Shown here: piece by piece, positions 6,327-13,349 of the stretch
How the letters are laid out: each line of letters begins with the position of its first letter
How positions within the stretch are numbered: the stretch's first letter is position 1
Virus record (IMG/VR): IMGVR_UViG_3300037042_001101
Coordinates: 1-30,461 of that record
Length of the DNA: 30,461 nucleotides
Strand: one strand, 5' to 3'
Source of the DNA: a virus
Translations under genes and position numbers: made by a program
Notes under the pieces: model-generated
The model's input: the letters and a program-made list of their open reading frames with translations, nothing else
Databases searched by the model: none
Told to the model about the DNA's origin: nothing

Positions 6327-7083
6327 AACTTTTGATAATAAAATTTGGGACAAACAGGAAATTTTAGATAATATGTATGATGATAATTTTTATTATGATT
6401 ATCTTGGTAAAAACGCCTTAAGCAGTTCAAGTTTAAAAATGCTAATACAATCACCTAAGACTTATAAATATGTTACTAAATATGGTTCGGGTGAATCACA
6501 GGCTTTACGTGATGGTAAATTATTTCACACTATGATTTTGGAACCTCATAAAATTGATGATCTTGTAATTGTGGATGTTGCAACAAAGGCAGGAAAGGCA
6601 TACAAAGATGCAAAGGCACAAGGGTTAGAGGTTTATACAACAAAAGAAATAAAGGATGCGGAACGTTTAACGGATGCACTATTAAGAAATGATGAGGCGG
6701 TTAGCTATATGAATAAATCACATTTTGAAGTACCCGCAATATCTATGATTGATGGAATACCATTTAGAGCAAAAGCAGATATATTAAAAGATAATATGAT
6801 TGTAGATTTAAAAACTACTACAGGTTTAAATGAATTTAGATATTCTGCATCTAAATATAGTTATGATTTACAATCGTATTTATATCGTGAAATGTTTGGT
6901 GTAGATAACTTTACATTTGTTGCAATAGACAAAGGTAGTTTAGATATAGGAATCTTTGAATGTAGTGATGAGTTCTACGAAAGTGGTAAACGTAAACTTG
7001 AACAGGGAATTGCAAACTATAAATATTTTTTTGGATCTGATGAAGTGGATTTAAATCAATATGTATTACGTGGAATTTTGTAA
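6310..7083 (+). CDS. RecE-like PD-(D/E)XK phage exonuclease
   Basis: This 257-residue protein matches the layout of phage exonucleases related to the RecE C-terminal domain (the DUF3799/YqaJ-like group). An N-terminal segment with a Ser-rich LSSSSLKML and GKLFHTMILEP (His73) is typical of these enzymes. The active site is Asp157 (RAKADIL) with Asp166-Leu-Lys168 (VDLKTT), followed by a helix with Gln188 and Tyr (DLQSYLYREM). Such 5'-3' double-strand exonucleases make the single strands used by annealases, here probably the ERF protein at 544-1113. It ends the P1 operon and is followed by another promoter. Confidence 0.85.
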   Translation: METTIKTFDNKIWDKQEILDNMYDDNFYYDYLGKNALSSSSLKMLIQSPKTYKYVTKYGSGESQALRDGKLFHTMILEPHKIDDLVIVDVATKAGKAYKDAKAQGLEVYTTKEIKDAERLTDALLRNDEAVSYMNKSHFEVPAISMIDGIPFRAKADILKDNMIVDLKTTTGLNEFRYSASKYSYDLQSYLYREMFGVDNFTFVAIDKGSLDIGIFECSDEFYESGKRKLEQGIANYKYFFGSDEVDLNQYVLRGIL

Positions 7084-7092
7084 ATGTTAAAA

Positions 7093-7135
7093 TTTGTTAA
7101 TTATTTTTTTATATAAATATTTAATAATAAATTTG
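7093..7135 (+). promoter_or_regulatory. Promoter P3 of the base-modification operon
   Basis: TTTGTTAA is at 7093-7100, the upstream box TTTATAT at 7108-7114 and the -7 box TAAATTTG at 7128-7135. The spacing matches P1 and P2 within 1 nt. The leader TTTAAAAACAAATAA follows, directly before ATG 7159. This places the dioxygenase and glycosyltransferase genes in an early-type transcription unit. Confidence 0.7.
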
Positions 7136-7158
7136 CTTATAATTTAAAAACAAATAAA

Positions 7159-7377
7159 ATGGAATTCGAAAATGTAGGTTACTCAAAGGATTATTATACT
7201 TTAGAAAAAAAATACATAGGTTCATTGGTTTGCGATAAAGACAGGGAGGTTTATGGTTATTTGGGTAGAAATAAAGAAATATTATTACAGGATATAATAC
7301 TTAGAAAAAAAACAATAAAAAAGGGTACAGAATTATTAACAGAGATTTTTCCTTTAAATGGAAGAATTATAAAATAA
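7159..7377 (+). CDS. Small hypothetical protein, first gene of the modification operon
   Basis: This 72-residue basic protein is beta-rich in the middle (KYIGSLVCDKDREVYGYLG) and has a lysine-rich region, RKKTIKKG. It resembles a small SH3- or OB-type barrel by strand pattern only. It follows promoter P3 with the standard leader. Position next to the dioxygenase cassette suggests co-regulation. No family is recognised. Confidence 0.65.
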   Translation: MEFENVGYSKDYYTLEKKYIGSLVCDKDREVYGYLGRNKEILLQDIILRKKTIKKGTELLTEIFPLNGRIIK

Positions 7378-7382
7378 AAATT

Positions 7383-7601
7383 ATGAAATTATTTGAGGAT
7401 GATTGGGGTGTAGATACCTCACCAATTGACAACACAGAAATCACAACTACAATGTTATATTTTAGTTCAGATGAATTAAAATTATTTAAAAAATTATGTA
7501 AAAAGGGGATTGAATATGAATTTAAAGATGAATATCAATCAAAGGGAAATTTAAGCGATTTATTATTAATTATTTTAAATGAAAAATATGGAAACTTATA
7601 G
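7383..7601 (+). CDS. Small protein, possible ribbon-helix-helix type
   Basis: A 72-residue protein with an acidic N-terminus, then one beta-like strand (ITTTMLYFS) followed by two helices (SDELKLFKKLCKKG and SDLLLIILNEKYG). Strand-helix-helix is the order of ribbon-helix-helix DNA-binding proteins, so it could be a local regulator of the operon, although the second helix lacks a clear signature. It overlaps the dioxygenase start by 23 nt. Confidence 0.65.
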   Translation: MKLFEDDWGVDTSPIDNTEITTTMLYFSSDELKLFKKLCKKGIEYEFKDEYQSKGNLSDLLLIILNEKYGNL

Positions 7602-8463
7602 ATTAAAAAAACAATTAACGGACAAACAAACCGAAAAATTAAAAACTAAATTTTTAACTGAAAAGAATTATGATTTATTAATTACCGAAGATGCCGATGG
7701 CTACGATATAAATGGTAACTTATTATTTCGATTTAGAAAAAATGCAATACCATTTGAAACATTAAAATTAGGTGTTGATTCATTTAAAAAATCTATAGCA
7801 GCCGGTGGAGGTCGTGGAATTGCTGCAGGTGGATATATTAATAAAGTAAAAAAAGATGGTACAATATCAAATTTTGATTCATCACCAATAGTTGAATCGG
7901 GAAATGTTGGTTTTATGGATGCAAGACCAGGATCGGGTGTTGTGGCAACGTGTAGAAAAACTGCATTTGCAAGGCAGTACTTTAATGAATTTAAACAGGG
8001 AATTCCATTTGTAAAATTTATTGATGATAAATACAGGGAACTTTGTCCAACACATTACGCAAAACAAAAAGCAATAGCCGATGGTACAAATAGAAACTAT
8101 GTTATAGATGATACTTCATTTACCACAGTAACTGTTAATAAAAACTTTAGGACCGCAGTACACAAAGACGCAGGTGATTTTCCCGATGGTTTTGGAAATT
8201 TAATTGCCTATCGTGAGGGTGATTGGACCGGTGGATATTTTTGTTTACCACAATATAAAGTAGCAATAGATTTACAAAATACAGATATACTTTTTGTTGA
8301 TGTTCACCAATGGCACGGAAACACAGAATTTTTAAACACACAACCGGATTGGTTAAGAATTAGTTTTGTTTTATATTATCGTGAATATATGTACAAATGT
8401 GATCAACCGGCAAAGGAATTAGAAAAAATAAAAATCAATCAAACAGGATACTTAAAATTATAA
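7579..8463 (+). CDS. TET/JBP-type 2-oxoglutarate/Fe(II) DNA-base dioxygenase
   Basis: This 294-residue protein carries the marks of the TET/JBP branch of 2OG/Fe(II) dioxygenases, which oxidise the methyl group of 5-methylcytosine or thymine in DNA. A Gly/Ala-rich RGIAAGG (residues 79-85) and CRKTAFARQ (125-133) are typical of the phage and JBP members. VNKNFRTAVHKDAGD (186-200) gives the Fe ligands His195 and Asp197. GGYFCLPQYKVAIDL (218-232) is followed by DVHQWHGNT (241-249) with the third ligand, His246 or less likely His243. Arg260 is placed to bind 2-oxoglutarate. An alternative start is ATG 7588, three residues later. It is followed 2 nt on by a TAGT-like glycosyltransferase, the expected second enzyme. 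The target base cannot be decided from sequence. Confidence 0.85.
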   Translation: MKNMETYRLKKQLTDKQTEKLKTKFLTEKNYDLLITEDADGYDINGNLLFRFRKNAIPFETLKLGVDSFKKSIAAGGGRGIAAGGYINKVKKDGTISNFDSSPIVESGNVGFMDARPGSGVVATCRKTAFARQYFNEFKQGIPFVKFIDDKYRELCPTHYAKQKAIADGTNRNYVIDDTSFTTVTVNKNFRTAVHKDAGDFPDGFGNLIAYREGDWTGGYFCLPQYKVAIDLQNTDILFVDVHQWHGNTEFLNTQPDWLRISFVLYYREYMYKCDQPAKELEKIKINQTGYLKL

Positions 8464-8465
8464 TT

Positions 8466-9287
8466 ATGGAATATGTGATAGCAATTCCCACTTATAAACG
8501 TGGTGAAACATTAAAAAATAAAACATTAAAAATGTTGGAAAATGAAAATATAAATAAAGATAATGTTTATATATTTTTCGCAAATGAAAATGAATTAAAG
8601 GAATATAATTTAATTGGATATAAAAATTTAATTGTTGGTGAATTAGGTTTAATAAATCAAAGAAATTTTATTGTAAATTATTTTAATCAAAATCAAAAAA
8701 TATTGTGGTTAGATGATGATTTAAGTTGTATCAAAACTGTAGAAAAAGATATAAATAAATTAGGTAAAAAATTTGATAATAAATTTAAAGATGCAACAAT
8801 AAATGAATTCGCAATCTTAGGATTCAATGAATTAGAAAAAAATCAATGCAGTTTATTTGGACTTTATCCCGTAAATAATGATGCCTTTTTAACCATTGGA
8901 AACGTTACAACGGATTTAAAATACATTATCGGATGCTGTTACGGAACTATAAACAATAGGGAATTATTTACCTTTGATGTTAATGAATCAAATGGCGGTG
9001 CAAAAGAGGATTTTTTACGCACATTGATGGTTTATGAAAAAGAAAAAAAGGTAGTAAGATTAAATTTCTTTACAGCAATTACAAATTATTATGGTGAAAA
9101 AGGTGGTTTACAAAGTTTAGAACAAGAATATGGAAATAGAAAGGAACGTGATTTTATTTCAATGAAATATATTTGTGATAAATATAAAGGATTAGCATTT
9201 GAAAATATAAATAAAAAAGGTTATCCGGAAATAAAATTAAAGGATACATTAATAAATAAAATTGAAAATCAAATAACATTATTTTAA
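8466..9287 (+). CDS. TET-associated glycosyltransferase (TAGT-like)
   Basis: This 273-residue protein looks like a GT-A-fold glycosyltransferase of the TAGT group. That group was predicted by comparative genomics to add sugars to hydroxymethylated bases made by TET/JBP enzymes. The nucleotide-sugar strand IAIPTYKR lies at residues 5-12. GLINQRNFIVNYF (61-73) is a typical family motif, and LWLDDDLSC (80-88) gives the metal-binding acidic cluster Asp83-85. A later NESNGGAKEDFLRTL supplies a likely catalytic acidic site, as in other GT-A enzymes. It directly follows the dioxygenase, and the pair is probably co-translated. The sugar donor is unknown. It could in principle modify a protein or cell wall, but the neighbour makes DNA the best candidate. 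Confidence 0.8.
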   Translation: MEYVIAIPTYKRGETLKNKTLKMLENENINKDNVYIFFANENELKEYNLIGYKNLIVGELGLINQRNFIVNYFNQNQKILWLDDDLSCIKTVEKDINKLGKKFDNKFKDATINEFAILGFNELEKNQCSLFGLYPVNNDAFLTIGNVTTDLKYIIGCCYGTINNRELFTFDVNESNGGAKEDFLRTLMVYEKEKKVVRLNFFTAITNYYGEKGGLQSLEQEYGNRKERDFISMKYICDKYKGLAFENINKKGYPEIKLKDTLINKIENQITLF

Positions 9288-9752
9288 ATGAAAAATCAAA
9301 CAAACTTATTTTTTGATGATAAGGTTAGTCAGTACTTTACAGGCAAAATGGATTTATACCTTGGTGATATTGATTTTAAATTTGCGGATCAATTTGTGAA
9401 CATTACTGCGGAAATTAAAAGTGTTTCAGAAAATCATATATTTAAAGGAAAAAAACTAACATTTAACCAGGCTCGTGAATATGCCTGCGATGTTAATTTA
9501 AAGGATGATTTAAACCGAATTAAAAAGAATTATTTATTTGAATATTATAAATATGTAAATGAACCATATATTATTGTAATACCATTTAAAAATATAACCG
9601 GTGATGAATTAATTGCCATTGATTTTTTAGATATGAAAAATGCAAAAATGCTATACATTAATAAAGATAATCAATTTAATCAATGGTTATCCGGGAATAG
9701 ATACGTAGGTGTTACACCAAAAAAAGAACTATTAAGTATAAACTACAAATAA
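9288..9752 (+). CDS. Unknown protein of the base-modification operon
   Basis: This 154-residue protein begins right after the glycosyltransferase stop with no gap. It is alpha/beta with DIDFKFADQFVNITAEIKS at residues 27-45: an Asp followed by a strand ending in Glu-Ile-Lys, which loosely resembles a PD-(D/E)XK nuclease core. A strand EPYIIVIPFK and a C-terminal SGNRYVGVTPKKEL follow. It may be a third component of the modification system or a nuclease that spares modified DNA, but the motif is weak. I do not recognise a family. Confidence 0.65.
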   Translation: MKNQTNLFFDDKVSQYFTGKMDLYLGDIDFKFADQFVNITAEIKSVSENHIFKGKKLTFNQAREYACDVNLKDDLNRIKKNYLFEYYKYVNEPYIIVIPFKNITGDELIAIDFLDMKNAKMLYINKDNQFNQWLSGNRYVGVTPKKELLSINYK

Positions 9753-9754
9753 AA

Positions 9755-10276
9755 ATGGAAATTACACAAAGATTAAAAGAAATAATTAAGCAGGAAACGA
9801 ATACAGATATAGATATTAGAACACGTAAAAGGCAAACTGTTGAAATGCGATCGCTATATTGTAATGTATTAAAACAATTAAACCCAAATAAAACACTTCA
9901 ATCAATAGGCGATACATTGGATTTAAATCACGCTACAGTAATACACGCATTAAACAATTACAAGGTTTACGAACAATACAATCCGGAATTAAAAAAGTTT
10001 AGAACAACAATATTATCTTACTTTACAATGGATGATTCAGAATTAAAAGAACTATTAGAAACTGAAAAGTTAAAGCACCAATTAATGGAATTGAAAATAG
10101 AAAATGATAGTTTAAAAATACAATTAAAACAACAAAAAGAAACACCAACACACGAACACACAATAATAGATGATTTAAATATATTAATGAATAACACATT
10201 GGGCACAACACAACACACAATAATAAAAGAACGCTTAGAGGCATTTTATAAAATGAATAACAATATAAAACTATGA
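9755..10276 (+). CDS. DnaA-domain-IV-like DNA-binding protein with coiled coil
   Basis: This 173-residue protein has at residues 22-72 a close resemblance to the DNA-binding domain IV of DnaA: RKRQTVEMRSLYCNVLK, then LQSIGDTLDLNHATVIHALNNY, where the (D/N)HATVxHA helix is the family signature that reads DnaA boxes. No ATPase domain is present. Residues 95-130 are a charged coiled coil for dimerisation. A plausible role is replication initiator or host-replication interference. The gene contains two copies of ACACACAATAATA at 10156-10225 around an AT-rich spacer, so the phage origin may lie inside it, as in lambda O. Its end overlaps the next start. Confidence 0.75.
   Translation: MEITQRLKEIIKQETNTDIDIRTRKRQTVEMRSLYCNVLKQLNPNKTLQSIGDTLDLNHATVIHALNNYKVYEQYNPELKKFRTTILSYFTMDDSELKELLETEKLKHQLMELKIENDSLKIQLKQQKETPTHEHTIIDDLNILMNNTLGTTQHTIIKERLEAFYKMNNNIKL
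10156..10225 (+). repeat. Iteron-like direct repeats inside the DnaA-like gene
   Basis: ACACACAATAATA occurs at 10156-10168 and 10213-10225, each embedded in a longer AC-rich stretch. The 44 nt between them are AT-rich. In protein terms the repeats encode HTII twice. The arrangement resembles initiator-binding repeats at a phage origin, but only two copies exist. Confidence 0.45.
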
Positions 10277-10548
10277 TAGTAAAAGATAAAATAACTTGGT
10301 GGAAACTATTAATAGTATTTATATCTGCAATAGTTTTAGAAGCAAACAGCATAGCAAGTTTTACTTTTTTAATGGAAAAAAATTGGTATGGAATGGTTGG
10401 AATGGTATTTATAAATCCTTTTCTATGTTTACCAATGAATCATTTTACAATAGAGGTCAAAACATTTTACGGAAGATTCTTAATAGCTTTAGCATTTGCA
10501 TTAGGTTTTAGCTTAGGAGTATTAACAATTAGACCTTATTTTATTTAG
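10273..10548 (+). CDS. Small multi-span membrane protein
   Basis: A 91-residue hydrophobic protein with three likely spans: residues 11-32, 38-55 and 68-86. A short basic N-terminus and a Trp pair precede span one. No lipobox or catalytic motif is seen. It overlaps the upstream gene by ATGA. It could alter the host membrane, for example by excluding superinfecting phage, but there is no direct support. Confidence 0.7.
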   Translation: MIVKDKITWWKLLIVFISAIVLEANSIASFTFLMEKNWYGMVGMVFINPFLCLPMNHFTIEVKTFYGRFLIALAFALGFSLGVLTIRPYFI

Positions 10549-10554
10549 CAAGAT

Positions 10555-10659
10555 ATGACAAACAAACAAGAAAAAATAATAGTAGAAGTATCTTCAATAA
10601 TATGTGCAATAAATATTATATTAGCAATAGTATTAATAATTAAATCTATAGTACAATGA
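10555..10659 (+). CDS. Single-span small membrane peptide
   Basis: A 34-residue frame with a polar N-terminus (MTNKQEKIIVEVSS) and one hydrophobic span (IICAINIILAIVLII). It starts 6 nt after the previous stop and overlaps the next start by ATGA, which supports real translation. No function is recognised. Confidence 0.55.
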   Translation: MTNKQEKIIVEVSSIICAINIILAIVLIIKSIVQ

Positions 10660-10859
10660 CACCAAAAGAAAAAGCAATGGAATTAATGTTAAAATATTAT
10701 AACGCAATTCCGATGAATACCATTAGTTTTGCAAAACAATTTGCTTTAATAGCAGTTGATGAAATTCTTGATGATGATATGTATGGAATGGAGGAAGAAC
10801 ATTTTGAAAAAAGAATTAATTATTGGGAAGAAGTTAAACAAGAAATAGAAAAGTTATGA
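10656..10859 (+). CDS. Small acidic conserved phage protein
   Basis: A 67-residue protein starting MTPKEKAMELMLKYY, with FAKQFALIAVDEIL in the middle and an acidic helix at the end. Proteins starting TPKEKAxEL with a KxxALIAVDEIL segment are, from memory, very common in Bacteroidota phages and prophages. Their function is unknown. It is coupled by ATGA on both sides. Confidence 0.75.
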   Translation: MTPKEKAMELMLKYYNAIPMNTISFAKQFALIAVDEILDDDMYGMEEEHFEKRINYWEEVKQEIEKL

Positions 10860-11017
10860 AAGAAACAATAGAACCAATTACAGCTAAAGAACGTGCTGAA
10901 ATACTTTATAATAAATACAGCAGAGAATATAACAGAATAGTATGTTCGGGTAAGATGCAACAAAATGAACATTGGAGAGAAGTAGCAATTGAATTAGGTA
11001 AGCTTTATAATAAATAA
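10856..11017 (+). CDS. Small helical hypothetical protein
   Basis: A 53-residue frame from ATG 10856 (overlapping the upstream TGA) to TAA 11015-11017. It is a charged helical protein (ITAKERAEILYNKYSREY) with a single Cys. The N-terminus resembles that of the preceding protein in type (TAKERAEIL versus TPKEKAMEL), so the two may be distant duplicates. Function unknown. Confidence 0.6.
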   Translation: MKETIEPITAKERAEILYNKYSREYNRIVCSGKMQQNEHWREVAIELGKLYNK

Positions 11018-11021
11018 GATT

Positions 11022-11129
11022 ATGGAAACACTAATAGACTTTTTAGGACATTTTACACTTGGGGTAATTATAGGAAGTGTAATTGCAATTATATATATTA
11101 AACTGTACAAAACATTTAAAAACAAATAA
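11022..11129 (+). CDS. Small membrane peptide ending in FKNK
   Basis: A 35-residue frame starting METLIDFLGHF with one hydrophobic span (LGVIIGSVIAIIYI) and a basic tail KLYKTFKNK. The last codons and stop are identical to the recurring A-rich leader, and the next gene starts 4 nt later with the same METL. This looks like a cassette fused at a shared junction. Confidence 0.6.
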   Translation: METLIDFLGHFTLGVIIGSVIAIIYIKLYKTFKNK

Positions 11130-11133
11130 AATT

Positions 11134-11367
11134 ATGGAAACACTTGAAGAAGCTGCTGAAAATTATAGTTTAAATACTATTAATGCTTTTGGCGATTATG
11201 AATCATTTATAGCAGGTGCTAAATGGCAACAAGAAAAAATGTATAGTGAGGAAGATTTAAAAGAAGCATTTAAATACGCATATACTTTAGGGTTTAGAGA
11301 TTATTTACAAGAAATCTTTAAACAAGAAAAATGTGATGAATGGTTTGAACTATTTAAAAACAAATAA
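11134..11367 (+). CDS. Small acidic phage protein ending in FKNK
   Basis: A 77-residue protein starting METLEEAAENYS. It contains AFIAGAKWQQEKMYSEEDL-like sequence around residues 20-40; SFIAGAKWQQE followed by MYSEEDL is a pattern seen, from memory, in many small Bacteroidota phage proteins. It ends FELFKNK. A longer in-frame start at 11083 would run through the previous gene, so ATG 11134 after the A-rich leader is preferred. Function unknown. Confidence 0.75.
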   Translation: METLEEAAENYSLNTINAFGDYESFIAGAKWQQEKMYSEEDLKEAFKYAYTLGFRDYLQEIFKQEKCDEWFELFKNK

Positions 11368-11369
11368 CT

Positions 11370-11594
11370 ATGGCAGATATAACAATGTGTAATGGTAACT
11401 ATTGCGAATTAAGAAACACTTGCTACAGATATAAAGCAGAACAATCAGAATATAGACAATCATACTTTGTAAAAGAACCAAACGTTACAAGTTATCAATG
11501 TGATTACTATTGGGAAGTATGCGAATACTGTAACCAAGATAATGGTAAACATAAATTAAGTTGTGCAACTTTAAAAATACAGGTAAACTTATGA
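11370..11594 (+). CDS. Cys-rich, probably zinc-binding small protein
   Basis: This 74-residue protein has nine cysteines, including CNGNYCELRNTC near the N-terminus, CDYYWEVCEYC in the second half and a final Cys in the tail. The pairs suggest one or two zinc sites. Small phage proteins with the MCxGxxCxxRxxCYRYxA start are, from memory, common in Bacteroidota phages. Function unknown. It overlaps the next start by ATGA. Confidence 0.75.
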   Translation: MADITMCNGNYCELRNTCYRYKAEQSEYRQSYFVKEPNVTSYQCDYYWEVCEYCNQDNGKHKLSCATLKIQVNL

Positions 11595-11821
11595 AAACAT
11601 TAAAAGAAAAGTTTAATATAATAAGTTGTAATGATTGTGATATGCCTTATTGTGATATAAAATGTACAACTTTATCTTTTATGGAATTAGATACATTAGA
11701 ACAAATAGCAGAACAATTCGCTATGGAGTTTGCAGAATGGTTAATTGAAAATAAAATTTTATCTTCAAAAATGCCATTAAAAGAATTATTAGAAATGTTT
11801 AAAAAAGAAAAAGGTATTTAA
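11591..11821 (+). CDS. Small protein with N-terminal Cys cluster
   Basis: A 76-residue protein from ATG 11591 (overlapping the upstream TGA; an in-frame ATG at 11561 lies inside the upstream gene and is less likely). CNDCDMPYCDIKC at residues 13-25 could bind a metal. An acidic helical half follows (MELDTLEQIAEQFAMEFAEWL). It is the last of the small-gene cluster before the packaging genes. Confidence 0.7.
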   Translation: MKTLKEKFNIISCNDCDMPYCDIKCTTLSFMELDTLEQIAEQFAMEFAEWLIENKILSSKMPLKELLEMFKKEKGI

Positions 11822-11872
11822 ACAAGTATAGTTTTTATTTATTATTAATATGTTTAAACATTATTTTTAACT

Positions 11873-12169
11873 ATGGGATTTGAAAAAGGAAATAAATTAG
11901 GAAAAGGCAGACCTACTAAAGTAGATGAACAAAAAGTAAATAATATATTCTTAAAAGCATTAGGCGAATTATATTCTAAAGAAACAGAAGAAGATACTAA
12001 AATAGCTTTTGTTAAAGATACATTAATGCAATCACAAAGAGGTCAGTTATTTATTGCAGAACATATATTTGGTAAACCAAAAGAAATTATAGAAGCTACA
12101 CACAACGTAAATGATTTTAACATAAAAGATATCTTCAAGGTTGGAAATAGCAATAAATCAGAAATATAA
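11873..12169 (+). CDS. Putative terminase small subunit
   Basis: A 98-residue protein directly upstream of, and overlapping by 29 nt, the terminase large subunit. It starts with a basic GNKLGKGRPTK motif, seen at the start of many phage small terminase and related DNA-binding proteins. A helical middle follows, with QSQRGQLFIAEHIFGKPKE, which resembles small-subunit cores. The role would be to recognise phage DNA and start packaging. The call rests on position and general features. A TTATTAATAT sequence at 11842-11851 resembles the late promoter candidates but lacks their ACAATWTTG half. Confidence 0.65.
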   Translation: MGFEKGNKLGKGRPTKVDEQKVNNIFLKALGELYSKETEEDTKIAFVKDTLMQSQRGQLFIAEHIFGKPKEIIEATHNVNDFNIKDIFKVGNSNKSEI

Positions 12170-13349
12170 TTTATTAGGTTCAGATAGTAGGTACTTTGTA
12201 ATAACAGGAGGAAGGGGAAGTGGTAAATCATATTCCCTTAATTCGTTTTTATTATTATTAACCTATGAACCAGGACACGTAATTCTTTTTACACGTTACA
12301 CGTTGACTTCGGCAAATGTTTCCATTATACCTGAATTTATTGATAAGATTGAAACAGCCGATTTAAGCCACGATTTTTATATTACAAAGGATGAAATCAT
12401 AAATTTAAAAACAGGCTCTAAGATTCTATTTAAAGGTATTAAAACAAGTAGCGGTACACAAACCGCATCCTTAAAATCATTATCCGGTGTTACGACCTGG
12501 GTATTGGATGAGGCAGAAGAATTAACCGATGAGGAAACTTTTGAAAAGATTGATTTTAGCATTAGGACCAAGGGAATACATAACAGGGTTTTATTGGTAT
12601 TGAATCCCGCAACAAAAGAACATTTTATATACAAGAAGTTCTTTGAGGATAAAGGTGTAGAAGCAGGAAGCAATTTAATCAAAGGCGATACTACATATAT
12701 ACATACAACGTATTTAGATAACATCAACAATTTATCCGAATCATTTATAAATCAAATAAACAACATACAAAAACGTAGACCGGAAAAATACAAACATCAA
12801 ATATTAGGGGGATGGTTAGACAAAGCCGAGGGAGTTATATTTACAAATTGGTCCATAGGTGAATACAAACAAATAGGTAAATCCGTATTCGGTCAGGATT
12901 TTGGATTTAGTAATGATCCCACAACGTTAATTGAATGCAATATAGATACAGCCAATAAACGAATTTATATTAATGAACGTTTTTATTTACAGGCATTAAC
13001 AACATCACAGATTTACCAATTAAACAAACAACACTGTTTAGATAGTTTAATTGTTGCTGATAGTGCCGAACCAAGATTGATCAGTGAATTACAATCATTA
13101 GGATTGAATATTGTACCTGCAATCAAAGGGCAGGGATCTGTTACATATGGAATATCATTATTACAAGATTATGATTTAATAGTATCACCCGAATCAATTA
13201 ACTTAATTAAAGAACTAAATAATTATTGTTGGTTAGAAAAGAAAAGCAGCACACCAATAGATAATCATAATCACCTTATAGATGCTTTACGATATGCTGT
13301 AGGGAATCAATTAGAAAATCCAAACAAAGGTAACTATTTTATTTACTAA
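12141..13349 (+). CDS. terL: Terminase large subunit
   Basis: This 402-residue protein is a phage packaging motor of the Terminase_3/PBSX type. Walker A GGRGSGKS lies at residues 23-30 and Walker B WVLDEAEE at 120-127 (Asp123, catalytic Glu124). A coupling-type segment LVLNPATKEHF follows at 152-162. The C-terminal RNase-H-like nuclease keeps its acidic residues: Asp253 (FGQDFGFSNDP), Asp307 (VADSAEP) and Asp381 (HLIDALRYA). ATP hydrolysis drives DNA into the prohead, and the nuclease cuts concatemers. The length is typical. The next small gene starts on its stop (TAATG). Confidence 0.95.
   Translation: MEIAINQKYNLLGSDSRYFVITGGRGSGKSYSLNSFLLLLTYEPGHVILFTRYTLTSANVSIIPEFIDKIETADLSHDFYITKDEIINLKTGSKILFKGIKTSSGTQTASLKSLSGVTTWVLDEAEELTDEETFEKIDFSIRTKGIHNRVLLVLNPATKEHFIYKKFFEDKGVEAGSNLIKGDTTYIHTTYLDNINNLSESFINQINNIQKRRPEKYKHQILGGWLDKAEGVIFTNWSIGEYKQIGKSVFGQDFGFSNDPTTLIECNIDTANKRIYINERFYLQALTTSQIYQLNKQHCLDSLIVADSAEPRLISELQSLGLNIVPAIKGQGSVTYGISLLQDYDLIVSPESINLIKELNNYCWLEKKSSTPIDNHNHLIDALRYAVGNQLENPNKGNYFIY

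Noticed and set aside
7579-8463. Dioxygenase as an ordinary prolyl hydroxylase or AlkB-type repair enzyme
   Set aside because: The GGYFCLPQY...DVHQWHGNT and CRKTAF segments fit TET/JBP better, and the adjacent TAGT-like gene supports base modification.
12141-12169. Frameshift between the terminase genes
   Set aside because: The 29-nt overlap is in different frames, but each protein is complete with its own start and stop; ordinary coupled genes.
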